Assembly: GCF_001039355.2 (NCBI RefSeq)
Contig: NW_019773532.1
Location: 1-49,931, forward strand
Source of the DNA: Lingula anatina
Lineage: Eukaryota > Brachiopoda > Lingulata > Lingulida > Lingulidae
Direction of reading: 5' to 3'
DNA: 49,931 nt
The notes beneath the pieces were generated by a model. That model was not told the DNA's origin and did no database searches. It saw only the letters and a list, made by a program, of their open reading frames with translations. Positions 42,425 through 49,931 of this stretch are shown in pieces (the stretch's first letter is position 1; the number at the start of each line of letters is the position of its first letter). The position numbers were made by a program, and so were the translations under genes.

Positions 42425-43987
42425 TCAAATGTAGTTTATGCGTATTTCATGATAGAGTAAAAATGATTTGAAAAAAGATCGGCATGTAGTTTTCAAGTAC
42501 TAACTACGTCTTTGACTTATTTGAACAGTGTAGCTTACAGTTGTAATATGTACAGGCTTTTATTTGACCAGGTCATAATTTATTTTTTAAGTTTTACAAA
42601 TTTTGCAGTGTCACATTAAACGTAAATGCTAAATTGAAAGTTTTTGTAGTGCCAATTTAAAACTAAATTCAATAAAGAAAACTATTAAGATGGCTACTAA
42701 CATATATGATAGAAGTAAATGTATTATTCTGACCAAATTTTGTTCTAGTAGCCTTCAGATAGAAAATCTGTGGCCTTGGCAGACGGTTATCACCTAGGTG
42801 ATCTGTACTGTATTCAGTCATTGAAGAGAAACAGTTGCAAATGAGCAAAATCTTGTTTTAATGCTATTGTATTATATTTTAATGTTATTGTATTGTAGTT
42901 CATAGTCAACTTATTGTGTCTATATTGTTTATCTGTACATTTTCAACAGTACATATTGCACCTGTATTAGTAGAATCGAAACAAGGGCTTAAAATCAGTT
43001 TTTTGAAGCAATAAACTCATCAGTCCATTATCAATTATTTTATTTGTATCTTATATATACCAATCTGAGTAGCGTTTATTATTATGACTTAATTTAAAGA
43101 AAATATCAACACATGTATATACTTCACTGGTATATATTATTATCAGCATGATTACATAAATAACACATGTAGAAATTAAAATGGACGGAACCACTTTTAA
43201 AATAATAAATAAATACATCCTTCTAAAAGAAAAATATTTTCATTAAAAATTGATTAACCACTCATTCCCACATCTTCATTCCATTGTGGACAAGAGCACA
43301 TATAAATATACTGACTGTACATATGCATACCACAGAATATATAGTTTTCACTATGGTGCAATATGGCATATATGTAAATATACTATTTCATGCTAGTTTA
43401 TCCAAAGGAGGAGCAGTGGGTCCTGTATCCACCTCCCCTAAGCAACATGTACCCTCTTTTTCCCTTCCCAAAATAGCGCAACAATTAAGAAAAACAAGAT
43501 AAAATCAAATAATTTTCCATCTCTGTGCCCTAATTGCCTTTGCCAATTCCAGGAGGTTGAAAAAAAGAAAACAAAACAAAACATTTTATCCTTGTGCCCC
43601 CCCCCCCCTTTAGCAAAACACTGGACCCACCAGAAGTACAGAGCCATGTGATACACATGGCACCATTTTCACATTGTCCAATGCAGTATGACACAACCTT
43701 GAACGCCCACAACTCTATTTTCAGAACAACAACATCACTGAGAAAATCTTGTGTAAAATAAACGGTCCAGGCAATAGTTCTGATTGTCTTTTTATCACAT
43801 TTGCCAAGCAAAGAACTTCTCTGGTATTTCCCTTAGAAGGAAGGTTTTCATAGTCTGTGAAATATCATCTTAAATGAAGTAAAGATCACTTATCTCCTAA
43901 TATAGTCAATACTATGTTGTATAATTCTAAAGCAGCACAAGAGAACACTTTTCACAATAATAATTATGTTATGGGATTTGCAAAATT
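42425..43987. other. Convergent interval between the zinc-finger and RhoGEF genes
   Basis: 3' UTRs of both genes and AT-rich filler, with poly(C) runs around 43600. No further coding sequence recognised. Confidence 0.6.
42671..42676 (+). terminator. Candidate poly(A) signal of the zinc-finger gene
   Basis: AATAAA about 250 nt after the stop. Confidence 0.5.
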
Positions 43988-46900
43988 TTAAACTGGTTTT
44001 GGTTTATTTTTTATCATGATATTGGCAAGTCCATTTCTTCTATGTCTCCAGGTTCCTTGACCGAGACTTAAATACTTCAAGTGGCGGTACCACAATAAGG
44101 TGTCTTTGGGGTCTTCAGCCTGTAAAACAAGGGCAGAATACATGTATCTTAGTTCACATTCAGAACAGATTATCTGCAGAATAACTGATTTGTGGACTAG
44201 ATATGGCCGACCCCACTTGAAAGCAATACCGCCTAACCCTAAAATTCTATCCCTGCCTCCATATGGATTAAATCTCAGCTCCGAGGCTAAATTGCTATAG
44301 GCCCTTGCAGGAACGGCGGATGTGGAGGTGGGGAGACCGTCAAGGGATTAGGTGGCCTTGCTTACAAGTAGGTCTGCCATATTTGATCTGCACTGTTAAG
44401 ACACTATTTAAGTAGTTATTATTTATCACATTTAAATTTGAAAAAAGCATATTTGTTGAACATCAAACAATGTTTTGGCCAATAAATAAAATGTCAATAT
44501 CTTACCTTAAAGAGAAAGACATCTTTTGCCATCTCATGGATCTCAAAGACCTCTGGCAGTTCTGGGTCTATGGCAACTACACACTTGTCTAGATACATAG
44601 GTTCCTTAAGATAAAATGAAAAAGGGACCAATATTAAAATATGCAATTTTGTGCTTAATAAACATTAATGACATAACTAATTTCAAACAAAGGACATCAG
44701 CAAAGCTTCTGCTTGCATCATTTCCAAATCTGCTGAAATTACTGAAAACTGATGTGTGCCATCTCCAGAATTTTCAAGAAAGTACTATAATATTAAAACC
44801 ATGTATGAAAATTGAGAATAAACATTAAGTAAAATAACACTGACATAAAAAAATGCATGTTATTAACAAACATGTCCATACCCTAATACTTTGAAAGCGT
44901 CCTCCTTTCTCCCGTATAATCACAAGCGCCGCCTGCTGTGGGACTGTATGTGGTCTGGGAAACAGCATCACTTCATCCAGTGTGTTGTAAGGCTTGGGCT
45001 GGAAGGAGAGAAGATGGCATATTGAGGAACAGAAACATTTTACTGATCTAAAATTACTTTATATTCAAGGAAACATAATTATGTCGGGGAGTACATTGCC
45101 TCCAGTGTTTACACAAATACCTAAGCATGTTTTAAACAATTGAAACATTTGATCAAAATTATTCTTATCCTTTCTTTTTTTTTTTTTTTGTCAAATAAAT
45201 TCTTTTATACACAAGACATATAGGGAAAACTATAAAGTATATATTATTCTAGTTTAGTTATTTTAAAGCAACTGAAATATTTTATTACAACACTTTTGTA
45301 TACTTACATTTCCAAGTGTGGCCAAAACACCAAAAATAGGTGCAAACTTGAGATTCTTGTACTTCCTGGGCCAGGTAGAGTCAGCAGGCTGTGCATACTG
45401 TAGCTTTCCAGCAGTAATTATTTTTACCTCATTCCTGGTCCAACATAGCGTTTCCAAGGCAACCTGATAAGTCAACATTCAAGATATTTATAAAATACAA
45501 AACAATAAGACTTACTGCATCTTACATTCAAATTTGCTAGGCATATAAATTACCATGCTATTTAGTAATAATTTGCATGGAACACTACTAATTGCATTTT
45601 TTTCTCAATATAATTATAAATATCAAGTGGTAAGAAACAACTCACCTTGTTTAGTTCTATATTGTCAGTACCTATGCTCTTCTTGGAGCCTGATCCTTTT
45701 CTCCGTAATCTGAGACCAGTGGCTGAGGCTTTGGTTTTCTGGAGGGATAAATTATCAAATTAACATGCATGCAGTTAACACTTCTCAAACATTTTTATAA
45801 AACATTTCCTTCTATCACCGCAATTTCAAATAAAGTTTTTAAAAATAGATCACTATAAATAAGTACTGCTCATCCTATTGGAACTGAATCACTGAACTTA
45901 TGGAAAACCAAGCTAAATATTTTTTTTTCTAATAAATTACAAAAAAAAAAAAAAAAAAAAAAAAACTAACTGCATTGATATGATCCAGGATTTCTTCTAC
46001 TCTACATTGAGCTTCTTTTATTGCTTCCCTGTCTTCGTGATGACTAGATGTGGACTTGTGTAACCTCCCAAGGAGCAGAGGGTACCTGGAAAATAAAAAC
46101 ATAGCATACCAGGTTTAAAATAAAAGCTTTCTGCGTGTAAGCTTTAAACTGCCAAAATAACTAAAAGTACTGCTTTCTTAATAACATACATTTACCAACC
46201 ACACCAACATTTGTCACATTTTATATTAAAATTTGCTTTTATTTTTGTGTCAACATATGGAACTTACTTCATGATTCTCTGTACAGGCACCATGAGAAAA
46301 GACTTGAGATTCATTCTCCTGAGCAAGGAGTTTTCTGTTTGAGACACATGTAGGAATATCCGCAGTAGCTCTTTCTCCTTCTCCAGTTGTTCCAACAGAA
46401 GTGGAGCTGCTGCCTGTAAAAATACAAAGTATATAAAACTGAACTTACCTTCAAATAACAATAATCACCATTGACCCAGTCTCACTTTACACAATCAAGA
46501 CTTCTCACCCAGATTCTTCTAACACAATCTAGACTTCTCACCCAGCCTCACATAACACAATCAAGACTTCTCACCCAGCCTCACATAACACAATCTAGAC
46601 TTCTCACCCAGCCTCACATAACACAATCAAGACTTCTTACTCAGCCTCACATAACACAACATCACCATTGACAGTATAAAAACCCCTTGTCAATGACTCT
46701 GAAATGTTTATGGTGCTGATAGAAAGTTGTGTCGTATTTTGGCAAACAAAAATGACAGCAATTACAATACTGTATTACTGTATCACTAGTTCTGTTTTAG
46801 TACAAGATTTGAGTATTGTATTCACAAATGTACAGTCTTTGCAGCAATTTTTTCTACTTGGCAGCTATTCCAGGCCATCAATAATATTCCATATATTTCT

Positions 46901-49654
46901 CCCTTGTCCTACCTGTTTCACACAGTAGTTCTCAAAAGCCAGGAACATGTTGGAGGATTCCAGGAAAAGTTGTCCTATATATACTGTGACATAGTCCTAG
47001 AGAATAAGAAATTAAACCAGGTATGTAATAATTTTATAAACTTCACTGATCCTGTGATCCTATTTTGAGTATCTTTAACAATATAAATGATCAAATGGTC
47101 AATGCTCATGTATATTAAATGATATTCCAGTGATATTAGTGAAAGTTCCAAGTTCACTCACCTCATCTCCCTGTTCATTGGCCAATTCAACGAGATCCTG
47201 CAGTTTGTCTGCAAATTTGTCATTGATGTCAATCAACTCTTGTAGATTGATGAAGATAGTGTCTAACTGTTCAGGAGTCAGCAAAGATGCTGTTTCCATT
47301 GGAGCCATAAATTCCTAGCAGAAAACAGACACCAGACACTGAATGAAAAGTTAAACTACAATTGTACCATACATAATTCCATATGTCCTGAAGATAAAAT
47401 ATTCTGACTGTTAATTGTCTGAGTTTATAAGGTTTGGAGTTTAAGGTCAACTTCCAAATCAAGCACACAACTTGTCGTGCTACCTGGATCGATCCAACTC
47501 TTACTTAAAGGTATAGTCAGTGTAATCAACTTAATTGTCTGACACATCTCCTCAACCAGTAAAGGGGTAAATAACAATAGTGTGTGCTTGGCTCTTGGAA
47601 GATTTTTCACTGATCCAGCCTCACGCAACACAATCACCAATGACCCAGACACACCTAGCACAATCAGCACCACTGACCCAACCTCACCTAACGCAATCAT
47701 CACAACTGATTCAGCCTCACCCAACACAATCACCACCACTCACCCAACATTACCTAATACAATCAGTCTAACCTACCTCCTTGATGATGCGCAGATCTCT
47801 GCCATAGCTGAGCTCTGTGTCCACCAGCTCCTGAATGGTTTCCTTCCTCTCCACTCTACGTGAATGACACTTCGTGCACAGTGTTTCTACACAATCCTCC
47901 AGGTCCAACACACTGATGGTTTTGTTGCAATCCTCACAGACTGGGCCCTAATAGAACATTAACACTTCATGTATCAATGTCTTTGTGTCTCTGATTAGTT
48001 TTGTTATAAACACATAATTTCAGAGAATTGTGGACAAATCCTGAGAGTCAGAATGGCAAACCTCAATAGTGTTTTTTTTTCAGCCAAAATAAATCATCTT
48101 TACTGTTTACAAAAAACTTTTACATGTAAAAGTAAGGCATTGCATGGTATCAATGGTAAAATTGTACATTGCAATAGCAGCTGCATGCTACATATATGAC
48201 TATTTCATACAACTTTGTGCCTATACCGCATATACCTTGCTTTTCTTTTTCATTCCTGCTTTGGTCTCAGATCCCACCCCACTGTCCACCCTCTCCACTT
48301 CTGCTCCCTTTGGGGTATCCTGTGAGATAGACAGAAAAAATTGCTTAAAAAGTAAATATTTTCATGTCTTATGCTGTAACAAATAAATTAATTAAAAAAT
48401 CCAATAACAACAAAAATAATAATAATGTCTCTTACAAAATTAACATTTTAAGCTGAAATTCTTAATATTTTACGCTGAATTGAAGTGTTGTGATCATGTG
48501 GTAAATTATAAATTTGTTTACTTTTTGTGTCAAGCAACTCTCAGATTGGCCATGTCTGCACAGTTCTCAACTTGCAGCCAAAATAAGGCCACTTTATTGA
48601 TTACATTGATAATATCTAAAAATAATTGTGACTAGACTTTCCCTTTATATTGTTCTAAGATGCATAATGATTTTGATCACAAAAATGGAAAAATCACAAA
48701 AATATCCCAAGATCCATCCCTGGACCATAATGCTGTACCTTGGCTGTGTCTGCAGAGTCCTGCACCCCCTCAGTAACCCCGCTGTCAACACTAGTCATGC
48801 TTACGATGCTGAGGCGGTTCTTTTGCCTGCTTGGCTCGTGCCTACCTCTAGTGCATGCCTGAGAGAGGAGGAGAGGGAAGAGAGGGTGCAATGGTTAGTT
48901 GTTCTTTTATAGGGTGCACTAAAACATGCCATTTCAAAAAAGCAAGCAAGAAAGGTGTAGATGTGCCAATTAAGATGGTTGTAAGGATTAGAATTAGTTT
49001 TGCTATTTTTTGGTTATTTGGTATGGTAATTCAATGAATTGTTCAAACTATCTGCATGGTCTTATCCTTGAAAAATTTTAGTTCAATCAAAATTCTGAAC
49101 TAAATCAATGAAATCAGGGAAATATATTTTCCTTACCCATATAAAAATATTTGAAGCATTTTGCCAAAATATTTTATGCCAGGATGGGTGACCTAAGTAT
49201 TTTTTTACTTCAATTCCCCTAATTAACATTCATGCAGTTTTACAAAACCTTTGAGTAATATACTAGTACAATAGCTGTGTGCCATGCAATAATTCTCATA
49301 CAGCAAGACAGTGCATTTGCTTTTAGTGATATTAAATGGACATCAACAAAGTGTGCATGCACACACACACATATCACCCTCTGCTCCCTTTTGTAAGACA
49401 TTCATGTCCCTCAATTACAAAATAGTTAGTGCAAAACTAATATTTATACTAATAAACACCAACCTCTGAGCTTGTGTCATCCTCATAAATCTCCTCCAGA
49501 CTCTGAAGACTTGAGCTCTCTTCTAATGTTTTAAACGAACCAGTTTGGACCTCCTGCAGAAAACTGAGGATTTCTTCCTTCGATGTTGCTGATGACAGTT
49601 TTCTTTTGCTGACATCTTGAGCTTTTAGTGACATCTTCTTAGAACCTCTGGTTT
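43988..49654 (-). CDS. DH-PH Rho guanine-nucleotide exchange factor (5' partial)
   Basis: Activates a Rho-family GTPase by GDP/GTP exchange at membrane or cortex. Thirteen exons in transcript order: 49654-49464, 48858-48739, 48319-48236, 47947-47777, 47314-47162, 46996-46913, 46413-46268, 46085-45971, 45738-45646, 45463-45308, 44998-44882, 44604-44506, 44119-43988; phases join to 552 visible residues. Residues 1-131 are Ser/Glu-rich and look disordered. Residues 135-158 form a CxxC-x16-CxxC zinc-ribbon-like motif. The DH domain (about 166-350) has RKETIQELVDTELSYGRDL and SFLMVPVQRIMKYPLLLGRL. A PH domain (about 386-540) ends in LLWYRHLKYL. The start lies right of the window. I do not recognise a specific orthologue. 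Confidence 0.85.
44155..44402. mobile_element. Foldback (MITE-like) element, family A copy 3
   Basis: In the last RhoGEF intron. The left arm has CATTCAGAACAG, ATATGGCCGACCCC and ACTTGAAAGCAA; the right arm, in complement, has AACAGTGCAGATCAAATATG, GGCAGACC and ACTTGTAAGCAA. More diverged than the copies at 9261 and 21397. Confidence 0.55.
45944..45965 (+). repeat. Poly(A) tract close to a RhoGEF exon donor
   Basis: About 22 A residues next to the donor of exon 46085-45971; seen from the gene it is a T tract a few nt into the intron. Confidence 0.85.
46489..46660 (+). repeat. 33-bp minisatellite in RhoGEF intron (about 5 units)
   Basis: Units of the type ACACAATCAAGACTTCTCAC plus CCAGCCTCACATA, nearly identical. 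The TQSRLLTQPHI-type ORF is just the repeat. Confidence 0.95.
47608..47766 (+). repeat. 33-bp minisatellite in another RhoGEF intron (about 5 units), same family
   Basis: Diverged units of the type CACTGACCCAGCCTCACC plus TAACACAATCACCA, clearly related to the array at 46489-46660, two introns away. Confidence 0.85.
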
Positions 49655-49931
49655 CTGTGAAAATAGTTACCGTGTCTTATAATGATCACAGTTTTAGCTC
49701 AGGTGTCACAGTATTGAGGACAGACCACAGATTTTGAGCGTAAGCATGAGTGAAACAAGGAGGCTTTTAGGCCCACTAAATTTTTTACCGATTCTGGGTT
49801 CAAATTATACCCTACCATTCATAATGCAAAAACTGATGTTAAATTACATCACCTAAACGCATTTTAAACAACATATAAACATGCAAATATCTTATCTATG
49901 TAACTTAATTTGCAAAAATCTGGAACCTTTA
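49655..49931 (-). other. RhoGEF intron at the window edge
   Basis: AT-rich, non-coding. The acceptor CACAG|AAACC at 49655 is in phase 2, so at least one more coding exon lies beyond the right end. Confidence 0.6.

Noticed and set aside
46471-46671. ORF with repeated TQSRLLTQPHI
   Set aside because: Translation of the intronic 33-bp minisatellite, opposite to the host gene.

Overview
The window is animal nuclear DNA. Genes are split by many GT-AG introns, coding sequence has moderate GC in very AT-rich surroundings, and microsatellites and short foldback elements are frequent. The gene set (clan-2 P450s, secreted AbfB-domain proteins, a Polinton/adintovirus-like ATPase relic) and the style of the repeats suggest a marine invertebrate, most likely a mollusc or another lophotrochozoan. 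I cannot name the species. One ambiguous base (n) lies at 27316.

Layout, left to right. (1) 471-5905, + strand: two tandem cytochrome P450 genes of the CYP2 clan with identical exon lengths. The first lacks exon 1, which lies left of the window. (2) 6591-13583, - strand: a ten-exon OSGEPL1 gene, the mitochondrial TsaD/Qri7 type t6A37 tRNA-modification enzyme. (3) 13833-23679, + strand: a 17-exon glycyl-tRNA synthetase gene, head to head with OSGEPL1 across 249 bp. It appears to have a mitochondrial start and an internal cytosolic start, and one intron has AT-AC (U12-type) ends. (4) 23.7-28.2 kb: no gene, but a perfect 74-bp inverted repeat and a 0.3-kb direct repeat. (5) 28202-29642, + strand: a compact intronless remnant resembling the C-terminal part of a Polinton/adintovirus packaging ATPase, with two small ORFs and a degenerate repeat array. 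(6) 31.1-38.4 kb: two small secreted AbfB-domain (beta-trefoil) genes in tail-to-tail inverted orientation, plus a third orphan copy of their 3' UTR. One copy carries an apparent 2-nt slippage frameshift in its signal-peptide exon. (7) 39545-42424: an intronless 15-finger C2H2 zinc-finger gene, with a broken inverted copy of its C-terminus and a decayed finger nearby. (8) 43988-49654, - strand: 13 exons of a DH-PH Rho guanine-nucleotide exchange factor, 5' end outside the window.

Two neighbours share a process. OSGEPL1 and GARS both act on tRNAs, both are predicted to supply mitochondria, and they share one promoter interval. The other genes have no evident pathway link. Exon models were built by hand from splice sites, reading-frame continuity and remembered family sequences. 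All internal phases are consistent except in AbfB copy 1, as noted.
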